Source: Thiopseudomonas sp964394445 (lineage in GTDB: Bacteria; Pseudomonadota; Gammaproteobacteria; Pseudomonadales; Pseudomonadaceae). From it: 11,033 nt of DNA. The position numbers were made by a program, and so were the translations under genes. Under the pieces are notes generated by a model that did not search any database, was not told the origin of the DNA, and saw only the letters and a list, made by a program, of their open reading frames with translations. The stretch spans positions 1-11,033 of the forward strand of contig CAYMXO010000054.1 in NCBI GenBank assembly GCA_964394445.1. Reading direction: 5' to 3'. Of this stretch, positions 1 through 6,630 are shown in pieces (the first letter of the stretch is position 1; every line of letters starts with the position of its first letter).

Positions 1-1597
1 CAGGCATATCCAGTGGCATAACGCCGGTGGCGGCAGCAAAGGCAACCAGACCGGAGCCGGCCGGGAAGGAAATACCGATCGGGAAACGGGTGTGCGAGTC
101 ACCGCCGGTACCTACGGTGTCAGGCAGCAGCATGCGGTTCAGCCAGCTGTGGATGATACCGTCGCCGGGACGCAGGGACACTCCGCCACGGTTCATGATG
201 AAGTCGGGCAGGGTGTGGTGGGTGTTGACGTCGATCGGCTTGGGGTATGCCGCAGTGTGACAGAACGACTGCATCACCAGATCGGCGGAGAAGCCCAGGC
301 AGGCGAGGTCTTTCAGTTCGTCACGGGTCATCGGACCGGTGGTGTCCTGGGAGCCCACGGTGGTCATCTTCGGCTCGCAGTAGGTGCCCGGACGTACGCC
401 CTGGCCTTCTGGCAGGCCACAGGCGCGACCCACCATTTTCTGCGCCAGGGTGAAGCCTTTGCCGGTGTCGGCAGGTGCTTCGGGCTTCTTGAACAGGTCG
501 GTTGGACCCATGCCCAGCTCGGCGCGGGCTTTTTCGGTCAGGCCGCGGCCAATGATCAGCGGAATACGGCCACCGGCACGGACTTCGTCCAGCAGCACTT
601 CGGTCTTCAGCTCGAAAGTGGTAACCAGTTCGTCACTGCCGTTGCGGCGTACTTCGCCCTTGTAGGGGTAAACGTCGATCACATCACCCATATTCAGGTC
701 GGTACAGTCGAACTCAATGGGCAGGGCGCCGGCATCTTCCATGGTGTTGTAGAAGATCGGGGCAATCTTGGTGCCGAAGCAGAAACCGCCGGCACGCTTG
801 TTGGGTACGTTGGGAATGTCGTCACCGAAGAACCACAGCACCGAGTTGGTGGCCGACTTGCGGGAAGAACCGGTACCAACCACGTCACCGACATAGGCAA
901 CCGGATGGCCTTTGGCTTTCAGTTCTTCCATCTGCTTGATCGGGCCAACGGAGCCGGGCTGATCAGGCTTGATGCCGTCACGCTCCATTTTCAGCATGGC
1001 CAGCGCGTGCAGTGGAATGTCAGGACGGGACCAGGCATCCGGAGCCGGAGACAGGTCGTCGGTGTTGGTTTCGCCGGTAACCTTGAATACGCTCAGGGTA
1101 ACCTTTTCTTCCAGGGCCGGGCGGGAAGTGAACCACTCGCCTTCGGCCCAGGACTGCATGACAGCCTTGGCATTTTCATTACCTGCCTTGGCTTTTTCGG
1201 CTACGTCGTGGAACGCGTCAAACATCAGCAGGGTGTGCTTCAGTTCGGCTGCGGCGTTGGCAGCCAGTCCGGCATCGTCCAGCAGGCTGACCAGGGTCTC
1301 GATGTTGTAACCGCCCTGCATGGTGCCCAGCAGTTTGACGGCGTGTGCTTTGTCGATCAGGGGGGAAGTGACTTCACCCTTGGCAACGGCGGACAGGAAA
1401 CCGGCCTTGACGTAGGCGGCTTCGTCAACACCAGCAGGAACACGGTTGGTGATCAGGTCCAGTAGAAACTCTTCTTCGCCCGCGGGCGGGTTCTTCAGCA
1501 GTTCAACCAGGCCAGCAGTTTGTTCGGCAGTCAGCGGCTGTGGCACAACACCTTGAGCAGCACGCTCTTCTACGTGTTTACGATAGGCTTCAAGCAC
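1..1597 (-). CDS. acnB: Aconitate hydratase B (bifunctional aconitase / 2-methylisocitrate dehydratase), N-terminal part
   Basis: Cytoplasmic TCA-cycle enzyme that interconverts citrate and isocitrate; the family also dehydrates 2-methylisocitrate. About 532 residues are in the window, of roughly 865 usual for AcnB. The reading frame opens with the AcnB HEAT-like domain (LVELLKNPPAGEEEFLLDLI near residue 30, then LLGTMQGGYNI). It continues through the swivel domain (GETNTDDLSPAPDAWSRPDI; YVGDVVGTGSSRKSATNSVL) into the catalytic part (GRACG, TVGSQDTTGPMTRDELKDLA, DTVGTGGDSHTRFPIGISFP). It leaves the window at LVAFAAATGVMPLDMP. The three Fe-S cysteines of AcnB lie in the missing C-terminal third. 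I chose the GTG at 1597 because it gives the conserved LEAYRKHVEERAA N-terminus and has GAGGG 8 nt upstream. An in-frame ATG at 1612 would add five residues but overlaps that ribosome site. The gene appears monocistronic, with its own promoter upstream. Identification is by recognised family sequence and is very secure. Confidence 0.97.
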   Translation of the reverse strand, partial: MLEAYRKHVEERAAQGVVPQPLTAEQTAGLVELLKNPPAGEEEFLLDLITNRVPAGVDEAAYVKAGFLSAVAKGEVTSPLIDKAHAVKLLGTMQGGYNIETLVSLLDDAGLAANAAAELKHTLLMFDAFHDVAEKAKAGNENAKAVMQSWAEGEWFTSRPALEEKVTLSVFKVTGETNTDDLSPAPDAWSRPDIPLHALAMLKMERDGIKPDQPGSVGPIKQMEELKAKGHPVAYVGDVVGTGSSRKSATNSVLWFFGDDIPNVPNKRAGGFCFGTKIAPIFYNTMEDAGALPIEFDCTDLNMGDVIDVYPYKGEVRRNGSDELVTTFELKTEVLLDEVRAGGRIPLIIGRGLTEKARAELGMGPTDLFKKPEAPADTGKGFTLAQKMVGRACGLPEGQGVRPGTYCEPKMTTVGSQDTTGPMTRDELKDLACLGFSADLVMQSFCHTAAYPKPIDVNTHHTLPDFIMNRGGVSLRPGDGIIHSWLNRMLLPDTVGTGGDSHTRFPIGISFPAGSGLVAFAAATGVMPLDMP

Positions 1598-1648
1598 AGT
1601 TTTTACCCTCATCAATGGCCCGTTACACAGGTGGCGGGCGCTTATTTA

Positions 1649-1727
1649 GAAGCTGTTTTCACAAATACCCAGAATATTGTCATCTGCGAGTGAACAACAG
1701 CCCTGTCAAGATTTTGAAAACAGCTTC
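1649..1727. repeat. 13-bp perfect inverted repeat in the acnB leader region
   Basis: GAAGCTGTTTTCA at 1649-1661 is repeated as its exact reverse complement at 1715-1727, with a 53-bp AT-rich spacer. If acnB transcription starts near 1753, both arms lie in the 5' untranslated RNA and could pair into a long stem ending about 50 nt upstream of the start codon. The arms could also be paired protein-binding sites, or the ends of a small relic element. No T-run follows on either strand, so a terminator is unlikely. Confidence 0.6.
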
Positions 1728-1759
1728 AAATGGGACAGAAAGGCCAAAAAGGCGGCACT

Positions 1760-1788
1760 ATTCTAAGGGAAATTTGGCACAAAGTTAA
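1760..1788 (-). promoter_or_regulatory. Candidate sigma-70 promoter for acnB
   Basis: On the minus strand TTAACT (1783-1788) and TAGAAT (1760-1765) are separated by exactly 17 bp, matching the -35 and -10 consensus at 4 and 5 of 6 positions. Transcription would start near 1753, giving a leader of about 155 nt before the acnB GTG. A perfect TTGACA also occurs closer to the gene (1704-1709), but no good -10 follows at the right distance. The start site is therefore inferred. Confidence 0.4.
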
Positions 1789-1912
1789 GTGGCAGGGAGA
1801 AAATCTTGGAGCTGCGCGGGTTAGACGAAAGGCCAGACGACTGGTTTTTCAAGCTTGACCCCGCCCCGGTTTTTGCGCAAGCCGGTGGGCAGACAAGCCG
1901 GCTTTAGAGTGC

Positions 1913-1954
1913 TGTTGTTGCCACCGTGCCGGGCGGCCGGGGGTGGCAACAACA
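1913..1954 (-). terminator. Strong hairpin downstream of the universal stress gene (no U-tract)
   Basis: A 13-bp perfect inverted repeat, 1913-1925 against 1942-1954 (core GTTGTTGCCACC), encloses a 16-nt GC-rich loop. It begins 8 bp past the usp stop codon on the minus strand. A second, shorter inverted repeat (AAGCCGG 1879-1885, CCGGCTT 1898-1904) follows. The position suggests a 3' end or mRNA-stabilising hairpin. Neither stem is followed by a run of T on the minus strand, so intrinsic termination is uncertain. Confidence 0.45.
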
Positions 1955-1962
1955 TTCGGCGC

Positions 1963-2826
1963 CTAGCGTTGCAGCTGGTTCTCCAGATAGTCCATGACGT
2001 TTTTGGGTTTGACGACCAGTACGTCGGTTTCCAGGGCATCCAGTACCACTTCTGCGGTATTGCCGATCAGCGCGCCGGACAGGCCGGTACGGGCTACGGT
2101 GCCGACGACTGTTAACATGGCTCCCAGTTCTTTCGCCATCCGTGGAATCAGCACGTCTGCAGGGCCTTCCTTCAGGTGCATGCAGGCCGGATCAAGTTCA
2201 AACTCGCGGATGAACTGTTCGCTTTGCTCGCGGTAACGGGCTTCAATGGTGTCGCGCAGCTGGAAAGTCGGGTCGGCAGCGGACAGCATGGGCGCCGGGT
2301 GGGCGCTGAATATATGCAGCCGGGCTCCGGTGACTTCGGCAGCCGCCAATGCGTTGCGAATCAGGCTGGCGTGTAACGCGCGATGCTCGGAGCCGCTGTT
2401 GCCGACATCCACGGCAGCCAGGATGGTGCCGCTCTTGTCCCAGATGTGGCTGGTTTTAACAATCAGGACCGGCACCGGGCAGTAGCGCAGCAGCTTCCAG
2501 TCATCGGGCGTGAGCAGGGCGCGTTTGAGCGGATTTTCCGGAAAATGCTGTTTGACCACCAGGCGGCAGTTTTCCGCCCGCTGGGCCTGGATGATGGTTT
2601 CGTGGAAATTGTCGCGCCAGGACTGCTGGGTGCTGACACTGATGTTCTCGGCCTGCAACTTGTCGGCTGCCTGTTGCAGATATTCACCGTGCACGTTGCG
2701 ACGGTCACAAACCAGAAGGTGCAGGTGCGCACCGGTGATCTTGGCAATTTGTCTGGCGCGGTCAAGGGCAAAATCTTCAGGCTGGTTGGGGGTCATCACC
2801 ACCAGAATGCTGCGGATGGAATGCAT
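1963..2826 (-). CDS. uspE: Tandem-domain universal stress protein (UspE type)
   Basis: 287-residue cytoplasmic protein with two Usp domains in tandem, as in E. coli UspE (316 aa). Domain 1 is about residues 1-125, opening with the beta strand IRSILVVMTP and ending CPVPVLIVK. Domain 2 is about residues 133-274, opening GTILAAVDVGN. The nucleotide-binding-type loop is intact only in domain 2, at residues 242-259 (GTVARTGLSGALIGNTAE), followed by TDVLVVKP. Domain 1 has a degenerate loop, as is usual for UspE. The family is linked to stress and stationary-phase survival; the biochemical role is not well defined. The start ATG has a good AGGAGA about 6 nt upstream. The gene is alone on its strand, divergent from miaE over a 205-bp gap, and followed by hairpins. 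Family assignment is strong; the gene name is by architecture only. Confidence 0.88.
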   Translation of the reverse strand: MHSIRSILVVMTPNQPEDFALDRARQIAKITGAHLHLLVCDRRNVHGEYLQQAADKLQAENISVSTQQSWRDNFHETIIQAQRAENCRLVVKQHFPENPLKRALLTPDDWKLLRYCPVPVLIVKTSHIWDKSGTILAAVDVGNSGSEHRALHASLIRNALAAAEVTGARLHIFSAHPAPMLSAADPTFQLRDTIEARYREQSEQFIREFELDPACMHLKEGPADVLIPRMAKELGAMLTVVGTVARTGLSGALIGNTAEVVLDALETDVLVVKPKNVMDYLENQLQR

Positions 2827-2909
2827 GGGAATCTCCTGCGCAAATTCAAATCCTGTTCCGGACGTTCATACGTATTCCGTGCCGGTCCTGTGAGTTATCG
2901 TTATTATTG

Positions 2910-2928
2910 GTCACACTTTCAGTGTAAC
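2910..2928. promoter_or_regulatory. Imperfect dyad in the usp-miaE divergent promoter region
   Basis: GTCACACT-TTC-AGTGTAAC forms an 8-bp dyad with one mismatch, about 85 bp upstream of the usp start and 100 bp upstream of miaE. The form is typical of an operator for a dimeric regulator, but I do not recognise a specific factor. A TATATT that could serve as the miaE -10 lies at 2986-2991, without a good -35. Confidence 0.3.
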
Positions 2929-3031
2929 TGATTGGCTGACTGTTTTGATGACACGCGTCAGTATGCTGCAAGCAGTGGCGGACTGTATATTGTTTGTCGA
3001 TTTTTAACTTGAGTCCTTTAGCGTTTTTATC

Positions 3032-3628
3032 ATGATTCCTGAAATTGAAGAGTTTTTGTTGTGCCAGACACCGGCAGCATGGATCGAGCAGGCGTTGCAG
3101 CATCCTGAAGAGTTGCTGATTGATCACGCCAACTGCGAAAAGAAGGCGGCCGGTACCGCGCTGACCCTGATGTTCCGTTATGCGGAAAAAGAAGACCTGC
3201 AGCAAAAGATGTCACGTCTGGCACGGGAAGAGCTGCGGCATTTTGAGCAGGTGACGGCAATCATGAAAAAACGTGGCATTAAATATCGTCAACTGAGTGC
3301 TTCGGAATATGCCAAACGCCTGCACCAGCATGCGCGGGTGCAGGAGCCGGGCCGGCTGGTTGATACCCTGATTATTGGTGCCTTCATTGAGGCCCGCTCC
3401 TGTGAGCGTTTTTACCGCTTATTGCCCCACCTGGACGAAGAGCTGGGCAAGTTCTATCAGTCGCTGTTGAAGTCGGAGGCGCGGCATTTTCAGGATTATC
3501 TGAAGCTGGCACAGCAGTACAGCAAGGAACCGATTGAGAAACGGGTGGCTTTTTTTGCCGAACAGGAACGGGATGCGGTTTTTACGCCGGACGAGAGATT
3601 TCGTTTTCACAGTGGAGTGGCTGGCTAA
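3032..3628 (+). CDS. miaE: tRNA-(ms2io6A)-hydroxylase, non-haem diiron enzyme
   Basis: Hydroxylates the isopentenyl group of 2-methylthio-N6-isopentenyladenosine at position 37 of tRNAs reading UNN codons, giving ms2io6A. It acts after MiaA and MiaB. The 198-residue protein matches the short MiaE of pseudomonads (about 200 aa) and is all-helical. Candidate diiron ligands, by family pattern, are E36 (DHANCEKKAAG), E67 and H70 (REELRHFEQV), E120 (FIEARSCERF), and E149 and H152 (SEARHFQDYL). All are present, so the enzyme should be active. Start: ATG at 3032, giving the conserved IPEIEEFL N-terminus; no clear Shine-Dalgarno is visible, so translation may be weak. It is divergent from usp and convergent with msrAB. 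The 146-bp repeat array begins 12 bp after its stop codon, and no classical terminator intervenes. Confidence 0.93.
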   Translation: MIPEIEEFLLCQTPAAWIEQALQHPEELLIDHANCEKKAAGTALTLMFRYAEKEDLQQKMSRLAREELRHFEQVTAIMKKRGIKYRQLSASEYAKRLHQHARVQEPGRLVDTLIIGAFIEARSCERFYRLLPHLDEELGKFYQSLLKSEARHFQDYLKLAQQYSKEPIEKRVAFFAEQERDAVFTPDERFRFHSGVAG

Positions 3629-3640
3629 GGGGGGCTTGCA

Positions 3641-4218
3641 CTGTGGCGGCCGGGCCGGGCCGGGCGGGGCGCTCCGCCAGGCTGCGCTACGCTGATGCCT
3701 GACTCCGGCCCCGCCCGTCCCGGACCTGCCTTGTGCGGGGTGGATTATGGTCTCGTCGGTGGCGGGATGCTGTCGCGATGTGGGGTTTTGACTGTGGCGT
3801 TTGGGCCGGGCGGGACGCTCCGCCAGGCTGCGCTACGCTGATGCCTGACTCCGGTCCCGCCCGTCCCGGATCTGCCTTGTGCGGGGTGGATTATGGTCCC
3901 GCCGGTGGCGGGATGCTGTCGCGATGTGGGGTTTTGACTGTGGCGTTTGGGCCGGGCGGGACGCTCCGCCAGGCTGCGCTACGCTGATGCCTGACTCCGG
4001 TCCCGCCCGTCCCGGATCTGCCTTGTGCGGGGTGGATTATGGTCCCGCCGGTGGCGGGATGCTGTCGCGATGTGGGGTTTTGACTGTGGCGTTTGGGCCG
4101 GGCGGGACGCTCCGCCAGGCTGCGCTACGCTGATGCCTGACTCCGGTCCTGCCCGTCCCGGATCTGCCCCTTGTGCGGGGGAGATTGGCCCGTCCGTGCC
4201 GGGCTGCTGTCGCGGCGT
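3641..4218. repeat. Tandem array of a 146-bp GC-rich palindromic repeat (about 4 copies)
   Basis: Copies: 3641-3791 (151 bp, slightly diverged, with an extra CCGGG near its start), 3792-3937 and 3938-4083 (146 bp each, identical as far as I can read), and 4084 to about 4218 (identical at first apart from one C-to-T change, then diverged in its second half). The landmark GCTCCGCCAGGCTGCGCTAC recurs at 3671, 3817, 3963 and 4109, exactly 146 bp apart. Each unit holds a 10-bp outer stem (copy 2: 3807-3816 with 3854-3863) around CAGGC/GCCTG and GCG/CGC inner pairs. It also holds a separate 7-bp hairpin, TCCCGCC-GGT-GGCGGGA (3897-3913). Because 146 is not a multiple of 3, the frame shifts at every copy, so the array is not protein-coding. 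It lies between the convergent miaE and msrAB genes, as extragenic palindromic repeats often do. Confidence 0.92.
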
Positions 4219-4330
4219 TGGCGCAACCATTGCACGGCCCGCTCGTTGCACAGAACGCTGCGCTTTTCTGCAGGGGTGGCTTCAGCCGCGATCAGGGCCG
4301 GATCCTGCCGCCGGAGTGACCGGCAACCCC

Positions 4331-4358
4331 GGTCGCGAATAAAATCGCTCTTACAGGG
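4331..4358. repeat. REP-like extragenic sequence
   Basis: GGTCGCGAATAAAATCGCTC followed by TTACAGG resembles, from memory, a widespread Pseudomonas-type intergenic repeat that reads TCGCGAATAAATTCGCTCCTACAG. It sits downstream of the msrAB stop codon in the same intergenic block as the 146-bp array. The stretch between them (4219-4330) shows only a small hairpin (GCCGG-AGTGA-CCGGC at 4310-4324) and no gene. Confidence 0.5.
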
Positions 4359-4390
4359 GTGCTGCACACAGGCGCAGGCTGGCATAGCGA

Positions 4391-5917
4391 TTAGCGGTTT
4401 TCTGCCTGCCGGATGCCGTCAAGCCAGCGGCCATAGCCGCGCTGCTCCATGTCTTCCAGCGGAATGAATTCCAGGCTGGCGCCGTTGATACAATAGCGTT
4501 TGCCACCGCGATCACGCGGGCCGTCAGGGAACACATGGCCCAGGTGAGAATCTGCGTGCCGGCTGCGTACTTCGATGCGGTGCATGTTATAGCTGGTGTC
4601 GATGTGTTCGGTCAGCACTCCAGCACTGATCGGACGGACAAAACTGGGCCAGCCGCAACCTGCCTCGTATTTGTCGACGGAGCTGAACAGTGGCTCGCCA
4701 CTGACAATATCCACGTAGATGCCCGGTGCAAACAGCTGGTCGTATTCGTGGCTGTAAGCCCGCTCGGTGCCCTGTTCCTGGGTGACCTGGTATTGCAGCG
4801 GGGTGAGTGTGCGACGCAGGGTTGCTTCGTCCGGCTTGCCGTAGTCAGGCTGGGTCTCCTCCAGTGGTATGTCGGCCAGGGCCAGGTCAACGTGGCAGTA
4901 ACCGTCCGGATTTTTCAGCAGATAATCCTGGTGGTATTCCTCGGCCGGGTAAAAATGCGTCAGCGGCAGGTTTTCCACGACCACGGTTTTGCCGATTTTT
5001 TGCTCAAGCTGCTGTAGCGCGGCTGCAATTTGCTTCTGTTCGGCCGGGGCATTGCTGTACACGCCACTGCGGTACTGGGTGCCGCGATCATTGCCTTGCC
5101 GGTTGAGGGTGGTGGGGTCAATGATGCGGAAAAAATGCTGCAGCAGTTGGTCGAGGCGGATTTGTTGCGGGTTGTAAGTAATCCTGACTGTTTCTGCATG
5201 GCCGCTTTGGCGGTAGATGACGTCATGGTAACCGGGGTTTTCGGTCTGGCCGTTGGCGTAGCCGGAAACGGCATCCAGCACGCCCTTGAGTCGCTTGAAA
5301 TAGGCTTCGACACCCCAGAAACAGCCTCCGGCAAAATAAATGTCACGGGTTTCGACCGGTTCGGCCTGTTCCGTGCCGGGCTGGTAGAAGCGGCGCTGTG
5401 GCGCTTCCAGGCGGGCCTGAGTGTTGTCCAGCAGGGCAAGAATCTGGTTTTTGTCCAGACTGCCGCGTACCTGGCGCAACAGCTTGCCGTCGGCACCCAG
5501 CAAGACCCAGGTCGGGTACACCTGGATGCCAAAGTGGCGCACCCAGTCGCCCCTGGGGTCCAGCTGGAGGGGAAGGTCCGGGTAATTCAGGCCGCTGTAC
5601 CAGTTCTGGAATTCGGCCAGCGGCATCTCGCCCAACACGCCGGGCGATGCCATGGTCCACAGGTTGAACTGCTTGAGTTCCGGGTCTCTGGCCAGTGCTG
5701 CAGTGTCTTCCAGTTCAGCCAGACACAGGGGGCACCAGCTGGCCCAGAACTTGATTAACGTGGGCTTGTCATTGTGCTCAAACATGGCGGAACTCCCGGA
5801 AAAGGACTGCAGGGCAAGTCCGGTGGGTGTTAGTGGTTTTGCCACAGCAAGTGACAGCGGGCCAAGCAGTGCAAGGCATGCCAGCAGTAGTATGGGTAAC
5901 AAAACAGGGCGGTGCAT
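4391..5917 (-). CDS. msrAB: Exported thioredoxin-MsrA-MsrB fusion, peptide methionine sulfoxide reductase
   Basis: Repairs oxidised methionine in envelope proteins: MsrA reduces the S-sulfoxide, MsrB the R-sulfoxide, and the thioredoxin-like domain passes on electrons, probably from a DsbD-type membrane donor. The layout matches Neisseria PilB/MsrAB (about 522 aa). Positions below count from an upstream in-frame TTG (5953; 520 aa). Signal peptide 13-38, likely cut after AVA38. Thioredoxin domain with WASWCPLC (C74, C77). MsrA with GGCFWG (catalytic C211) and a second Cys in GYCHVDL (C353). MsrB with GCGWPSF (C433) and RYCIN (catalytic C488). The MsrB zinc cysteines of the E. coli type are absent, as in Neisseria. 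Starts at 5917, 5938 and 5953 all lack a clear ribosome site; I chose 5917 because it gives the most typical signal peptide. No gene shares its operon. Confidence 0.95.
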   Translation of the reverse strand: MHRPVLLPILLLACLALLGPLSLAVAKPLTPTGLALQSFSGSSAMFEHNDKPTLIKFWASWCPLCLAELEDTAALARDPELKQFNLWTMASPGVLGEMPLAEFQNWYSGLNYPDLPLQLDPRGDWVRHFGIQVYPTWVLLGADGKLLRQVRGSLDKNQILALLDNTQARLEAPQRRFYQPGTEQAEPVETRDIYFAGGCFWGVEAYFKRLKGVLDAVSGYANGQTENPGYHDVIYRQSGHAETVRITYNPQQIRLDQLLQHFFRIIDPTTLNRQGNDRGTQYRSGVYSNAPAEQKQIAAALQQLEQKIGKTVVVENLPLTHFYPAEEYHQDYLLKNPDGYCHVDLALADIPLEETQPDYGKPDEATLRRTLTPLQYQVTQEQGTERAYSHEYDQLFAPGIYVDIVSGEPLFSSVDKYEAGCGWPSFVRPISAGVLTEHIDTSYNMHRIEVRSRHADSHLGHVFPDGPRDRGGKRYCINGASLEFIPLEDMEQRGYGRWLDGIRQAENR

Positions 5918-6083
5918 GGTAGTCTGCGCAGGAAGCATCGTTCTATACCGCAAGATTATTACATAAACCTGTAGGGCGGATCATGCTTTGCCGGTGGTGT
6001 TGTATCGTACCGGTCTGTGCAAAGCTGGCCGGGCGGTGTGAAGGTGTTGATAGTTACCTGAACTTAGCAAAGGAAATTTCGAT

Positions 6084-6554
6084 ATGAAAAAAACATTGCT
6101 TGCCGCGTTGATGTGCTCTGCCGGTCTGCTGCTGGCGGCTTGTGGTGATGATGCCAACCAGGCCAAACCACAGGAAAAACCGGCTACTGAGCAGGTGAAG
6201 GATGCGGCCAGGGCGGTTGTTGATGAAACCGAAAAGAAAGCTGCAGAGCTGGCCGGGAAGGCTGATGAAAAAGCTGCCACCCTGAGTGAGCAGGCGAAAC
6301 AGAAGGTTGACGAAGCTCGTGATGCAGCAACTGAAAAAGTCGAAGAAGCTCGCAAGTCGGTCAGTGAGAAAGCGGCTGAATTGAAAGAAACTTCGGCTAA
6401 CAAGACTCAGGAGCTGAAAGAAGCGGCTGCCGCCAAGGCAAAAGAAGCGAAAAACTCTCTGGATGCCAAACTGGGCAAAGCGGGTGACACGGCGGCCGAA
6501 CAGGCGGAAGACGCCGCAGAGGCTGTCGAAGAAGCTGTCAGAGAAAGTGACTGA
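6084..6554 (+). CDS. Small lipoprotein with a LEA/apolipoprotein-like charged helix
   Basis: 156-residue predicted lipoprotein; I do not recognise a named family. Residues 1-19 are a type II signal peptide (MKKTLLAALMC...LLLAA) with lipobox LAAC, so C20 should be lipidated. The next residues are GDD; Asp at +3 rather than +2 leaves inner or outer membrane placement open. From about residue 34 to the end there is no proline, and the whole protein lacks Phe, Tyr, Trp, His and Ile. The body consists of Ala/Lys/Glu-rich segments such as KVDEARDAATEKVEEARKSV and KAAELKETSANKTQELKEAA, spaced roughly every 11 residues, as in LEA group 3 or apolipoprotein-like amphipathic helices. A stress-protective or spacer role in the periplasm is only a guess. 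AAAGGA lies about 10 nt before the ATG. A strong terminator follows 20 bp after the stop. Confidence 0.85.
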   Translation: MKKTLLAALMCSAGLLLAACGDDANQAKPQEKPATEQVKDAARAVVDETEKKAAELAGKADEKAATLSEQAKQKVDEARDAATEKVEEARKSVSEKAAELKETSANKTQELKEAAAAKAKEAKNSLDAKLGKAGDTAAEQAEDAAEAVEEAVRESD

Positions 6555-6573
6555 TTTGTCAGTTACGGGAAGC

Positions 6574-6607
6574 ACAAAACCGCAGTTATTCTGCGGTTTT
6601 GTTTTTT
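6574..6607 (+). terminator. Rho-independent terminator between the convergent lipoprotein gene and argF
   Basis: Perfect 11-bp stem CAAAACCGCAG (6575-6585) / CTGCGGTTTTG (6591-6601), loop TTATT, followed by six T (6602-6607). It ends the lipoprotein transcript. It may also act on the argF strand, where the stem itself supplies a TTTTG tract. Confidence 0.92.
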
Positions 6608-6630
6608 ACACGCAGGTTTATGCGGCCCGC

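Noticed and set aside
92..1465. 457-residue plus-strand ORF opposite acnB
   Set aside because: It is the antisense of a highly conserved aconitase frame; long antisense ORFs are expected in GC-rich genes. It has no recognisable domain or ribosome site.
1704..1709. Perfect TTGACA on the minus strand upstream of acnB
   Set aside because: No acceptable -10 lies 16-18 bp downstream, so I preferred the promoter at 1760-1788. It could still be a second weak promoter.
3733..4342. Repeated 84-105-residue ORFs beginning MRGGLWSRRW in the tandem array
   Set aside because: They recur only because the DNA repeats every 146 bp. The unit length is not a multiple of 3, there is no ribosome site, and the sequence is palindromic and non-coding in character.
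5030..5758. 242-residue plus-strand ORF opposite msrAB
   Set aside because: It is antisense to the conserved Trx and MsrA domains and shows no family features.
6060..6083. GAACTT followed by TCGAT before the lipoprotein gene, resembling a sigma-E promoter
   Set aside because: The 13-bp spacer is too short, and the -10 would overlap the start codon.
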